DNA of 64,000 bases, from contig JAUIFH010000002.1 of assembly GCA_030429495.1 (NCBI GenBank), forward strand, positions 434,001 to 498,000, read 5' to 3'. The translations under genes were made by a program, and so were the position numbers. Positions within the stretch are counted from its first letter, which is position 1. Every line of letters begins with the position of its first letter. Source of the DNA: Alphaproteobacteria bacterium (GTDB taxonomy: Bacteria > Pseudomonadota > Alphaproteobacteria > Rhodobacterales > Rhodobacteraceae). The notes under the pieces were generated by a model. The model searched no databases and was not told the origin of the DNA. It saw only the letters and a program-made list of their open reading frames with translations. Below are positions 40,614 to 49,111 of this stretch, piece after piece.

Positions 40614-41591
40614 ATGTCCGTCGCAGAGCAAGGTGCCGCGGCCCCGTCCCGGCTTGCACATTTTCCGATCACCTTCTTTGCCACCGGCATGGGGATGATG
40701 GGCCTGACCCTCGCCAGTCGCGCGGGAGAGGCCGCCTACGGCCTGCCGCACGCGATATCCGCCGCGGTGTTGGCGGTGTCCGTCGCGCTGCTGGTCGCGG
40801 TCGCGACCCTCTATATCGCAAAGGCCTTGCGCTACCCGCATGAAGTCGCGGCCGAGTGGCACCATCCGGTCCGCATCGCGTTCTTTCCGGCGGTGTCAAT
40901 CTCGCTCCTGCTGCTGGCGACAGCATTGGTCGAGCCGGCGCCCCGTCTGGCCGAGGCGATCTGGATCGCCTCCACTGCATTGCAGGGTGTGCTCGCGCTT
41001 TCGGTGATCTCCGCATGGATCGGTCATCGTGCCTTTCAGCCGGCCACGCTGACACCGGCATGGTTTATTCCGGCGGTCGGCAATGTCATCGTGCCGCTGG
41101 CCGGCGCGCGGCTCGGCTATGTCGAGATTTCGTGGCTGTTCTTTTCGGGCGGGCTGATCTTCTGGATCGTTCTACTGACGCTTGTGGTCAACCGGCTGAT
41201 GTTTCACGATCCGATGCCCGGAAAGATGGCGCCGACGCTGATGATCCTTGTCGCGCCGCCGGCCGTCGCCTTCACCGCGTGGCTGCGGCTTGAGGGCGAG
41301 GCAGGCGCGTTCGGGCACTTCCTTCTGAACGCCGCCTATGTCTTCGCGCTGATCGTCGCGACCCAGGTCGGCAAGTTCCGCAAGATGCCCTTTGCGCTGT
41401 CGTGGTGGGCGCTGTCGTTTCCGCTGGCGGCGCTGGCAATTGCGAGCTTCGGCTACGCCCATGCCGCGGCCTCGGAACCGCACCGCCTGATCGGCACCGG
41501 CCTGTTGGCGCTGCTGGTCGCCGTGGTCGCAGGGCTGATCGTGCGGACCGCGATCGCGATCCGGGCAGGCGCGATCTGCATACCCGAATGA
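40614..41591 (+). CDS. TDT/SLAC1-family (TehA-like) membrane channel/transporter
   Basis: 325 residues, about ten hydrophobic helices. It begins AHFPITFFATGMGMMGLTLA, the Gly-rich first helix common to TehA/SLAC1/Mae1 proteins, and later has FIPAVGNVIVPLAGARLG and AYVFALIVATQVGKFRK. The family includes anion channels and sulfite or dicarboxylate exporters. Placed between cydABX and SQR, export of an oxidised-sulfur or other anion is a reasonable guess; substrate not shown by the sequence. Confidence 0.8.
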   Translation: MSVAEQGAAAPSRLAHFPITFFATGMGMMGLTLASRAGEAAYGLPHAISAAVLAVSVALLVAVATLYIAKALRYPHEVAAEWHHPVRIAFFPAVSISLLLLATALVEPAPRLAEAIWIASTALQGVLALSVISAWIGHRAFQPATLTPAWFIPAVGNVIVPLAGARLGYVEISWLFFSGGLIFWIVLLTLVVNRLMFHDPMPGKMAPTLMILVAPPAVAFTAWLRLEGEAGAFGHFLLNAAYVFALIVATQVGKFRKMPFALSWWALSFPLAALAIASFGYAHAAASEPHRLIGTGLLALLVAVVAGLIVRTAIAIRAGAICIPE

Positions 41592-41637
41592 CGGGCGCGC
41601 CACCGGGCCGCGCCGAGACAAGAGGAAGGAGACACCC

Positions 41638-42951
41638 GTGACGAACATCAATGACCTCACTGCCTCACGCCGTGGATTTCTTGGGCTGATGGTCGGGGGC
41701 GTCGCCCTGTCCGCCACGGCGCCGGCACAGGCCGAGAAGGTGGCCACGAAGGCGCGGATCGTCATGATTGGCGCCGGTGCCGCGGGCACTGCGCTTGCCA
41801 ACCGGCTTGTCGCGCGGCTTGACGGTGCCGAGATCACGCTGATCGACGGCCGGAAGGAGCATCTCTACCAGCCGGGGCTGAGCCTCGTGGCGGCGGGGCT
41901 GAAACCTGCATCCTACACCGTGTCGCAAACAGCAGACTGGCTGCCGAAGGGCGTGGCATTGATCGCCGAACCGGCTGCCGCAATCGACCCCGTCGCACGA
42001 ACAGTTGCGACGGTAAGCGGCCAGACCGTGCCTTATGACTTCCTTATCCTCGCGCCGGGTCTTGTCCTTGATCACGACGCGATCGAGGGGTTCTCGCTCG
42101 ACCTTGTGGGCACGAACGGAATCGGAGCGCTCTATTCCGGCCCCGAGCATGCCGCGAAGACCTGGGCCGCCGCCCGGCGTTTCACCGAAGAAGGCGGAGT
42201 GGGTCTTTTCACCCGTCCGGAGACCGAGATGAAGTGCGCGGGTGCGCCGCTCAAACACACGTTCCTGATCGACGACATCGCCAGCCGGGCGGTCGGGCGC
42301 GGCCGGTACGAGATCATCTATGCCGCGCAGAATGACACGTTGTTCGGCGTTCCGATCGTATCCGAGAAGGTTCGGATGCTGTTCGGCGATCGCGGCATCG
42401 CGCCGGCCTATTCCCACGTTCTCAAGGCGGTCGATCCGGGCAAGCGGGTCGCGACCTTCGCGACGCCGAAAGGCGATACTGAACTCGGCTACGACTACCT
42501 GCATGTGATCCCGCCCCAGCGTGCGCCCGCGATCATCCGCGAGGCGGGGCTGTCGTGGGCCGACAAATGGACCGATCAGGGCTGGGCCGAGGTTGACGAC
42601 AGAACGCTCCGCCATCGGCGCTATCCGGACATCTTCGCGCTTGGCGACGTTGCGGGCGTTCCGAAGGGCAAGACCGCGGCAAGCGTGAAGTGGCAGGTCC
42701 CGGTGGTCGAGGATCACCTTGTCGCCGCGATCCAGGGCGGCGAGGGCACCGAGATCTATGACGGCTACACCTCCTGCCCGCTGATCACGCGCGTGGGAAG
42801 GGCGATGCTTGTCGAGTTCGACTACCACGACAACCTGACCCCCAGTTTCCCGGGGATCATCGCCCCGCTGGAGGAGTTGTGGATCAGCTGGCTGATGAAG
42901 GAAGTGGCGCTGAAGGCGACCTATAACGCGATGCTGCGCGGCAAGGCCTGA
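41638..42951 (+). CDS. sqr: Tat-exported sulfide:quinone oxidoreductase-like flavoprotein
   Basis: 437 residues from GTG 41638 with AGGAAGGAG upstream. A twin-arginine signal SRRGFLGLMVGGVALS is followed by APAQA (cleavage about residue 32). FAD-binding motif IVMIGAGAAGTALANRL, then KEHLYQPGLSLVAAGL and FALGDVAGVPKGKTAAS. Redox cysteines Cys200 (EMKCAGAP) and Cys380 (YTSCPLI) match the two invariant SQR cysteines; the C-terminal amphipathic helices (LEELWISWLMKEVALK) would attach to the membrane. It would oxidise sulfide on the periplasmic side and reduce quinone. Flavocytochrome c sulfide dehydrogenase is an alternative, but no cytochrome gene adjoins. Confidence 0.83.
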   Translation: MTNINDLTASRRGFLGLMVGGVALSATAPAQAEKVATKARIVMIGAGAAGTALANRLVARLDGAEITLIDGRKEHLYQPGLSLVAAGLKPASYTVSQTADWLPKGVALIAEPAAAIDPVARTVATVSGQTVPYDFLILAPGLVLDHDAIEGFSLDLVGTNGIGALYSGPEHAAKTWAAARRFTEEGGVGLFTRPETEMKCAGAPLKHTFLIDDIASRAVGRGRYEIIYAAQNDTLFGVPIVSEKVRMLFGDRGIAPAYSHVLKAVDPGKRVATFATPKGDTELGYDYLHVIPPQRAPAIIREAGLSWADKWTDQGWAEVDDRTLRHRRYPDIFALGDVAGVPKGKTAASVKWQVPVVEDHLVAAIQGGEGTEIYDGYTSCPLITRVGRAMLVEFDYHDNLTPSFPGIIAPLEELWISWLMKEVALKATYNAMLRGKA

Positions 42952-42961
42952 GGAGGGCACG

Positions 42962-43309
42962 ATGAAGGACCTGACGTTTGAAACCCTACTCGCGGTCTTC
43001 GAGGAGATCTTCGGCCGCGGCCTGTTCTGGGCCATGGTCGCGGTCGCGACGCTTGTAACCGTCGCCTACCTCTATGTCCTGATCCGGGACCGCGCCGTGT
43101 CGATGCGCAAGTTCCTTTATGCGCAGATCGCCATGCCGTTCGGTGCCGTTGCCGCCGTTCTCTTCGTACAGGCGATGACGCATTCGCACTTCCGCGATAT
43201 TGGCGGGCCGATTGACGTCATTGTCCTGCTCGGGGTCGCGGGGATGGGCGCGGTCGGATTGGCGATCCTCGTCTACACTGCGCAATCCCTGTTTCGCAAA
43301 CCGGAGTGA
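42962..43309 (+). CDS. Small three-helix membrane protein, DUF5368-like
   Basis: 115 residues, ten nt after SQR. Helices at about 20-42 (GLFWAMVAVATLVTVAYLYV), 52-70 and 83-107. It opens MKDLTFETLLAVFEEIFGRG. I believe this corresponds to the DUF5368 family seen beside SQR genes in Rhodobacteraceae, but this is from memory of context, not a search. May anchor or serve the SQR-quinone step. No catalytic motif is visible. Confidence 0.6.
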   Translation: MKDLTFETLLAVFEEIFGRGLFWAMVAVATLVTVAYLYVLIRDRAVSMRKFLYAQIAMPFGAVAAVLFVQAMTHSHFRDIGGPIDVIVLLGVAGMGAVGLAILVYTAQSLFRKPE

Positions 43310-43423
43310 TTTGCACGGCTTCGGGGCGGGCGAACGGCATTGATCTCTGACCGCGAATGAGGTGTCTTTGCGCCATGCCTGCGGCCTGTCCGCCGGGCTG
43401 ACGATCCATGAAAGGAAATACCC

Positions 43424-44863
43424 GTGCGCCTGCGTCCGTCCCTCATCGCCGCCGTCCTGCTCTGCCAGCCGGCATTTGCCGCACCAGCGACGCAGGAAGG
43501 GGCCGACCGCCTGACGCGGTTGTTCGGAAACTACCTCGGAACGGTCGCAGGCGTCGTCGATGTCGTGCCGGAGGGCGAGAGCTACTCCCTGACGCTCGAC
43601 TTCAATCCGCTCATGGAGTTGGGACGCGAGAGTGGACTCAGCGGTGCGATCTCGCCCCTGCACCTGACGCTGACCGATCAGGATGGCGGCAAATGGGGTG
43701 TCGAGCAGGATGAGCCCTTCGCGCTGACCGTCGAGGTGCCGGGCACAATGCTGTTCGACATGCGGATGGCCAACATCCGCATGAACGGCATTTACGACGA
43801 GGCGCTGAAAGCTTTCGAGCGGAGCGACAGCCTGGTCGAGGGAATGAGCGTGTCGCAGGTGGTTTCGGAAGCGCCGGGCAGGGAATCCCGCACCAGCTAT
43901 GTGATTGACAGCACGACCGCACGCTCGACCGCAGTGGCGAGTCTGTCGGGTGGCGTCGATGTCAGCACGACGTCGCTCGCAAGCGGAATCCGTGAAACGA
44001 TCGTGGCACCCGCCCCCGGGGGCATGCCGCCGTTCGAGGCCGAGGTCACGATCGGAACCTACAATGTCTCGACCGAGGGGCGCGGCGTCCGAACCGACAG
44101 TATCCTTGCCCTCCTGGCATGGTTCGTCCAGCATCCGTCCGAAGCCGCGATCAAGAGTGATGCCGACGGGATGAAACAGGCGATCGGCGCGGCCATTCCA
44201 CTCTGGAACGACGTCAGCGCCATTGGCGAGATGCACGAGATCGAGGTGACGACGCCGTTTGGCGCGGGCGGGGCGGATCGCGCGGAGCTCGCCGTCGATC
44301 TCACCGGGATCGTGGCCGAAGGGCGGTTCCGCGAGAAAATCTCGGTCAGCGGCCTGCGCCTGCCCGAGGATCAGATGCCGGCCTGGGTGCCTGCCCTTCT
44401 GCCGAACGACGTGACTCTTGACGTTGCGGTCGAGGGCTTTGACCTCGCCGCGCCCGGCGCGATCCTTCTGGCAGAAATCGCCCCCGACCGTGCCCCCGGC
44501 CCCGACTTCGAGGACCGGCTTCTCGCGGCGCTTCTGCCGGACGGCAAGGTGACGATCACCTTTGCGCCCGGCGGCGTCGAGGCCGCGGAATACAGCGTTG
44601 ACGCCGAGGGCGTTCTTGATGCCGGGCCGGGCCGGATGCCGGAAGGCAGCGCGACAATCGGCGTGACCGGGATCGAGGCCGTCCTGAAGGCGCTTGATTC
44701 CGCGCCGGAAGAGGTTCGCAGCGGCGCCGTGCCTGCGTTGATGATGGCGCGCGGCATCGCGAAGCCCGCGGGCGTCGGGCGGTTCGTCTGGAACTTCGAG
44801 GTGACGGCAGGGGGCCAGGTCCTGGTCAACGGCATCGACCTTTCTGCCATCGCGGGGAAGTGA
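43424..44863 (+). CDS. Secreted protein of unknown function (DUF2125/YdgA-like)
   Basis: 479 residues from GTG 43424 with AAGGAAA upstream. Signal peptide 1-20 (LIAAVLLCQPAFAAP). The rest is a long beta-rich protein with repeated sheets of alternating polar/apolar residues (YSLTLDFNPLMELG, KVTITFAPGGVEAAEYSV, ATIGVTGIEAVLKAL). This style matches DUF2125 or YdgA/DUF945 periplasmic proteins; exact family uncertain. Its stop overlaps the GNAT gene by one nt (TGATG), so the two are probably co-expressed. Confidence 0.6.
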   Translation: MRLRPSLIAAVLLCQPAFAAPATQEGADRLTRLFGNYLGTVAGVVDVVPEGESYSLTLDFNPLMELGRESGLSGAISPLHLTLTDQDGGKWGVEQDEPFALTVEVPGTMLFDMRMANIRMNGIYDEALKAFERSDSLVEGMSVSQVVSEAPGRESRTSYVIDSTTARSTAVASLSGGVDVSTTSLASGIRETIVAPAPGGMPPFEAEVTIGTYNVSTEGRGVRTDSILALLAWFVQHPSEAAIKSDADGMKQAIGAAIPLWNDVSAIGEMHEIEVTTPFGAGGADRAELAVDLTGIVAEGRFREKISVSGLRLPEDQMPAWVPALLPNDVTLDVAVEGFDLAAPGAILLAEIAPDRAPGPDFEDRLLAALLPDGKVTITFAPGGVEAAEYSVDAEGVLDAGPGRMPEGSATIGVTGIEAVLKALDSAPEEVRSGAVPALMMARGIAKPAGVGRFVWNFEVTAGGQVLVNGIDLSAIAGK

Positions 44864-45327
44864 TGGGGGTTGTCATTCTGCGGGAAAGCCCGCTTTCCCC
44901 CGATCTGGGTCCGCTGATGCGCCGTCACACGGCGGCGATGCACGCCGATACCCCGCCAGAGAGCATACATATGATGGATCCCGGGGCGCTCGCCGGCTCG
45001 GGCGCCGACTTCTTCGTCCTGCGCGACGATGGCCTGCCCGTCGGTATGGGCGCGCTCGTGCGGATCGGGGCGGGCCATGCGGAGATCAAGTCAATGCATG
45101 TTCTGTCCGAGGTTCGCGGACGGGGGTTCGCGCGGATGATGCTGGAGCATCTGATGTCGGCGGCGCGCGACGCGGGGATCGCGCGGCTGAGCCTTGAAAC
45201 CGGATCGCAGCCGGGATTCGAGGCGGCGCGGATGCTTTATGAACGCGCGGGCTTTGTAGAATGCCCTCCTTTCGGAAGCTACGTGCCTGATCCGAATTCG
45301 GTCTTCATGACCCGTGCCCTGACGTGA
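44863..45327 (+). CDS. GNAT-family N-acetyltransferase
   Basis: 154 residues from ATG 44863 (a GTG one codon earlier is possible). Acetyl-CoA-binding motif A reads HVLSEVRGRGFARMMLEHL (R/QxxGxG/A form), followed by RLSLETGSQPGFEAARMLYERAGF, the usual motif B. N-terminal VILRESPLSPDLGPLMRRH resembles the YsnE-like subgroup. Acceptor unknown. Transcribed with the secreted protein; a tRNA gene follows 60 nt downstream. Confidence 0.88.
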   Translation: MGVVILRESPLSPDLGPLMRRHTAAMHADTPPESIHMMDPGALAGSGADFFVLRDDGLPVGMGALVRIGAGHAEIKSMHVLSEVRGRGFARMMLEHLMSAARDAGIARLSLETGSQPGFEAARMLYERAGFVECPPFGSYVPDPNSVFMTRALT

Positions 45328-45387
45328 CGCGCAAGACCGCACGACGCTTGCACTGAACCGCCCCGACCCGCTAAAGGGTGGCGCAGC

Positions 45388-45464
45388 GGTCCCGTAGCTC
45401 AACTGGATAGAGCACCTGACTTCTAATCAGGATGTTGGGGGTTCGAGTCCTCCCGGGATCGCCA
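45388..45464 (+). tRNA. tRNA-Arg (anticodon UCU)
   Basis: Cloverleaf reads directly: acceptor GGTCCCG pairs with CGGGATC (one G-U), D-arm GCTCAACTGGATAGAGC, anticodon stem CCTGA/TCAGG with loop CTTCTAA (anticodon TCT), T-arm GGGGGTTCGAGTCCTCC, discriminator G45461 and an encoded CCA at 45462-45464. Decodes AGA, a rare codon in high-GC genomes. Confidence 0.97.
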
Positions 45465-45984
45465 GAACCTCCTCAATTGTGGTCTCAATGTGGCGGATTG
45501 ACTCCCGAGTGGAAAAAGCCCGCTTGCGCGATCGGGATTGATGCCAGTTCGGTCCAACGGACCGACGAAAAGACAGGTTCCAAATTGCATTCCAGCAGGC
45601 GATAACTCTGCAGGTAATGCTTTGAATGTTAAAGAGTTTCTGTGGAAAAAGAGCGGAAAGAAGCAGCTTTGTTTCCTTTGGTGGAACCAGCGGAGTTTGC
45701 GGTGGAAACCCGCCGCGCCCGCACGATGCGCGACATCGCCAGCCGCCCGGTGGGCGACACGGTGGGTGCCGCGTGTCTGGTTGCTGTGAGGTCTGTAATG
45801 AGTGGCACCGAACGGATCCTCAGGATCCTGCCGGTGATGGAGACGATCGGCTTTTTCGCGCTCTGCTTCGCGCTTTGCAAGTGATGGAGGTGGGCTGTCA
45901 CTTGCGAGCGTAGGGGTCTGGCGGGGCGGGCATGGTCAACGTGCCCGCGCCCAACAGGTCCTGATGCGGCAATAGCCGCCGCGC
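45465..45984. other. Lower-GC gap downstream of tRNA-Arg, no confident gene
   Basis: This 520-nt stretch is visibly richer in A/T than its surroundings, especially 45540-45720. It contains a small hairpin CGGTCC-AAC-GGACCG (45550-45564) and one possible small ORF (45642-45884). No integrase, no repeat of the tRNA 3' end and no mobile-element ends were seen. Confidence 0.5.
45642..45884 (+). CDS. Possible small protein with C-terminal hydrophobic helix
   Basis: An 80-residue frame opening at GTG 45642, with AAGAG upstream. The N-terminal half is charged (EKERKEAALF, ETRRARTMRDI) and the C-terminus ends in a hydrophobic stretch METIGFFALCFALC. No family recognised. It lies alone in the lower-GC gap after the tRNA and could be a chance frame. 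Confidence 0.25.
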   Translation: MEKERKEAALFPLVEPAEFAVETRRARTMRDIASRPVGDTVGAACLVAVRSVMSGTERILRILPVMETIGFFALCFALCK

Positions 45985-48900
45985 CTACTCTGCGGGGTTT
46001 GCCGTCACCTTCCTCTTGCCGAACCAGCTTCGTTTCTTCGGCTCGCCGTCCTTGCCCATGCCGCGCGAGGTGAGCATCAGAAGCGAGGGCGTCACAACCA
46101 GCGTCAGGACCGTCGCAAAGGCCAGCCCGAAGACAACGGCGGAGGACAGTGCGATCCACCACTGTGTCGAGGGCGCGCCATAGGTCGTCTCGTGGCTGAG
46201 CAGTTCGAGGTTGAAGCCAAAGGCAATCGGGAAGACGCCGAGGATCGCGGTCACCGCCGTCAGCACCACAGGCCGGGCGCGTTCGTGACAGGTTTCAAGG
46301 ATCGCGTCGACCTTCTCCATCCCCTCCCGGCGCAGGTTGTCGTAGGTGTCGATCAGCACGATGTTGTTGTTCACCACGACCCCGGCCAGCGCGATGATCC
46401 CGATACCGGTCATGATGATGCTGAATGGCTGCCCCATGATCATCAGCCCGAGGAAGACGCCGATCGTCGACATGATGACGGCGGTGAAGATCAGCCCGAC
46501 CGAGATGAAGCGGTTGAACTGCGCAAGCAGCACGACAAAGATCAGGAACAGCGCGGCGATGAAAGCCTTGCCGAGGAACGCCATTGCTGCCGCCTGTTCC
46601 TCGTCCTCACCGGCGAGCTGCCAGCGGATGCCGTTTTCTTCCAGGTCAGAGGCGGCAAGTTGCTCCGCGATGCCCTGGCGGATCGGATCGGGCTGCACGC
46701 CTTCGCGGATATTGGCCTGAACGGTCACGGTGCGGCGGCCGTCGATGCGGGTCAGGGTGCCGGTTGTCGGCACCGCTTCCCGCGTGACGAAGTTGGCGAT
46801 CGGCACCGGGCCTTGCGCGGTTTCAACCCGAAGCTGGTCGAGCGACGAAATGGTCCGCTGATCGGGCGGCAGGCGGAGCACGATGTCGACCGAGTCGTCG
46901 CTGCCGGCAGGGCGGAAGTCCGACAGTTTCAGGCCGTCGGTCACAAGCTGCACGACAGCCCCGACTGCACCGGGCGACACGCCGTAGCGCGCCGCGGCGG
47001 CACGGTCGACGCGGATTTCCCAGTCGATGCCGGGGGGCGGCAGACCGCTGTCGATGTCGATCACGTCCGCCACCTTGGCAACCTCGTCGGCGACCCGCTG
47101 CGAGGCCGCGTTCAGTCCGGCCGGGTTCGATGCCGACAACCGGATCTGGACTGCCTTGCCTGTCGGGGGACCCGCTTCGGGGACGGAAACCTCGACCTCG
47201 ACACCGGGAATGCCGCGCATCGCCACGCGCAGGTCGGCAAGGATCGCGTTGGCGTTCTTGCGTTCGCGCCAGTCGACAAATTCGTATTGAATCACGCCGA
47301 TGACGTCGGCGGCGATATTGCCGCTGGCCGCACCGCCGCTGGCCTTTCCCGAGCGGGTATAAACGGTTTTGATCCCCGGCCAGCCGAGAATGCGGTTTTC
47401 CGCCTCGAGCGTCGCCGCGTCCATCTCCTCGATGGAGAGGTTGCCGCGGGCATGGACGTAGAGAAGGCCGTAATCGGGTTCTACGTTCGGGAAGAACTCC
47501 ACCCCCTTGCCAAGCTGACCATAGGCATAGGGAACGGCGACCAGTGCCGCGACGGCCGTGATGGTCACCAGCCAGGGATGGCGGATCGCCCGGGCGACGA
47601 AGCGCATGTAAAGGCTGTTGCGGCTCCGGTCCTCTTCCTTCACCGGCCGGGCGATGATCGCGCCGAGCGTGGGCGCGAAAAGCAGCGCGTAGACGAGAGA
47701 GGCCGACAAGGTCGCGATCAGCGTGATCGGCATGTATTTCATGAACTCGCCGACGGTGCCGGGCCAGAACAGGAGGGGCGAGAAGGCCGCGACCCGCGTC
47801 GCCGTCGCCGCGATCACCGGGCCGGTCATCTTGCGCGAAGCGAGCGAGAACGCTTCGCGCTTGTCCATCCCCTCGGCCATGCGCCGTTCCGCGTATTCGG
47901 TGACGATGATCGCGTCGTCGACGAGCATCCCGACCGCGAGGATCAGCGAGAAGAGGACGACGATATTCACGGTCAGGCCGGCAAGCTGCAACCCGAGGAT
48001 GCCAATCAGAAACGAGGCCGGAATGGCGAGGCCGATCAGGAGAGAGGCCCGACCCGACAGCGCGTAGAGGATTACGATGAAGACGAGGATGACCGCCGTC
48101 AGGACCGAATTCTGAAGGTCGGCGAGCATCTGGCGGATCGTCGTCGATTTGTCCTGGCTGAAGGCGATCTCGGTCCCTTCGGGAAGGGTTTTCTGGAACT
48201 CCTCGGTCACGACCTTCACGGCGTCGACCGTGTCGACGAGGTTCGCGCCGACCCGCTTCGACACTTCGATCGCGATGGCCGGCCGGCCGTCGAGCCGGGT
48301 GATGGATTCCGGGTCCTTGTGGGTCGACCGGATCGAAGCAAGGTCACGCGCGCGCACGGTCGCCGTGCCGTTGGTGATGACGGGAAGGTTTGCCACATCC
48401 TCAACCGTCTCGATGAGGGACGGCACCTTGATCGCAAAGCGCCCCTCGGCCCCTTCCAGCGCGCCGGCGGCGATCAGCTGGTTGTTTGCGGCCACACCGG
48501 CGATCAGCGTGTCCGGGCGCAGCCCGTAGGACGACAGTTTCGCGGGGTCGATGATGACCTCGACAAGATCGTCGCGCACACCTTGCAGGGCGGCGTCGAG
48601 AACGCCGGGAATCTCCTCGATCCGGTCGCGCAGTTCGCGGCCCGCGCGGGCGAGGATACGCTCGGGAACGTCGCCGGAAAGTGTGACGACGAGAACCGGG
48701 AATTCGGACAGGTTGACCTCGTGCACCGAGGGTTCGTCCGCACCCGAGGGCAGGTCGCGCTTGGCCTCTGACACCTTGGAGCGGACGTCGTCCAGCGCCT
48801 TTTCGAGATTGGCACCGGCCTGGAATTCCAACAGCACGCTGCCGCCGCCCTGATAGGCGGTGCCGGTCATCTCCTTCACACCGGCAATGGTCTTGAGCGA

Positions 48901-49107
48901 CGTTTCCATCGGCCGAAGCAGCAGGCGCTCGCTGTCCTCGGGCGAAATGCCCTGATAGCCGAGGCTGACATAGATGATCGGGATCTGGATGTCCGGTTCG
49001 GCTTCCTTCGGGATCGCTATATAGGCCTGCGCCCCGGCGAGCATCAGGAAGAGAAGGACCGAAATCGTCAGCCGCGCATTGCGGATCGCGATATCGACAA
49101 GGCCCAT
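45985..49107 (-). CDS. RND efflux transporter, HAE1/AcrB family
   Basis: ATG 49107 has GGGGAG 8 nt upstream; the 1,040-residue length is standard for RND pumps. It starts MGLVDIAIRNARLTISVLLF. The inner-membrane proton relay pair is in ILAVGMLVDDAIIVTEYAE, and late helices show FSIIMTGIGIIALAGVVVNN. Two large periplasmic porter/docking loops lie at about 35-330 and 555-860. It exports small molecules in exchange for protons, with the adaptor encoded 4 nt upstream. No outer-membrane TolC-type gene or local regulator is nearby. A long open frame on the opposite strand (46192-48771) is a shadow. Confidence 0.93.
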   Translation of the reverse strand: MGLVDIAIRNARLTISVLLFLMLAGAQAYIAIPKEAEPDIQIPIIYVSLGYQGISPEDSERLLLRPMETSLKTIAGVKEMTGTAYQGGGSVLLEFQAGANLEKALDDVRSKVSEAKRDLPSGADEPSVHEVNLSEFPVLVVTLSGDVPERILARAGRELRDRIEEIPGVLDAALQGVRDDLVEVIIDPAKLSSYGLRPDTLIAGVAANNQLIAAGALEGAEGRFAIKVPSLIETVEDVANLPVITNGTATVRARDLASIRSTHKDPESITRLDGRPAIAIEVSKRVGANLVDTVDAVKVVTEEFQKTLPEGTEIAFSQDKSTTIRQMLADLQNSVLTAVILVFIVILYALSGRASLLIGLAIPASFLIGILGLQLAGLTVNIVVLFSLILAVGMLVDDAIIVTEYAERRMAEGMDKREAFSLASRKMTGPVIAATATRVAAFSPLLFWPGTVGEFMKYMPITLIATLSASLVYALLFAPTLGAIIARPVKEEDRSRNSLYMRFVARAIRHPWLVTITAVAALVAVPYAYGQLGKGVEFFPNVEPDYGLLYVHARGNLSIEEMDAATLEAENRILGWPGIKTVYTRSGKASGGAASGNIAADVIGVIQYEFVDWRERKNANAILADLRVAMRGIPGVEVEVSVPEAGPPTGKAVQIRLSASNPAGLNAASQRVADEVAKVADVIDIDSGLPPPGIDWEIRVDRAAAARYGVSPGAVGAVVQLVTDGLKLSDFRPAGSDDSVDIVLRLPPDQRTISSLDQLRVETAQGPVPIANFVTREAVPTTGTLTRIDGRRTVTVQANIREGVQPDPIRQGIAEQLAASDLEENGIRWQLAGEDEEQAAAMAFLGKAFIAALFLIFVVLLAQFNRFISVGLIFTAVIMSTIGVFLGLMIMGQPFSIIMTGIGIIALAGVVVNNNIVLIDTYDNLRREGMEKVDAILETCHERARPVVLTAVTAILGVFPIAFGFNLELLSHETTYGAPSTQWWIALSSAVVFGLAFATVLTLVVTPSLLMLTSRGMGKDGEPKKRSWFGKRKVTANPAE

Positions 49108-49111
49108 CCGC

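Noticed and set aside
46192-48771. 859-residue open frame on the plus strand
   Set aside because: Wholly antisense to the RND pump gene. Its composition (Arg/His/Asp/Gly-rich, no motifs) is that of a high-GC shadow frame.
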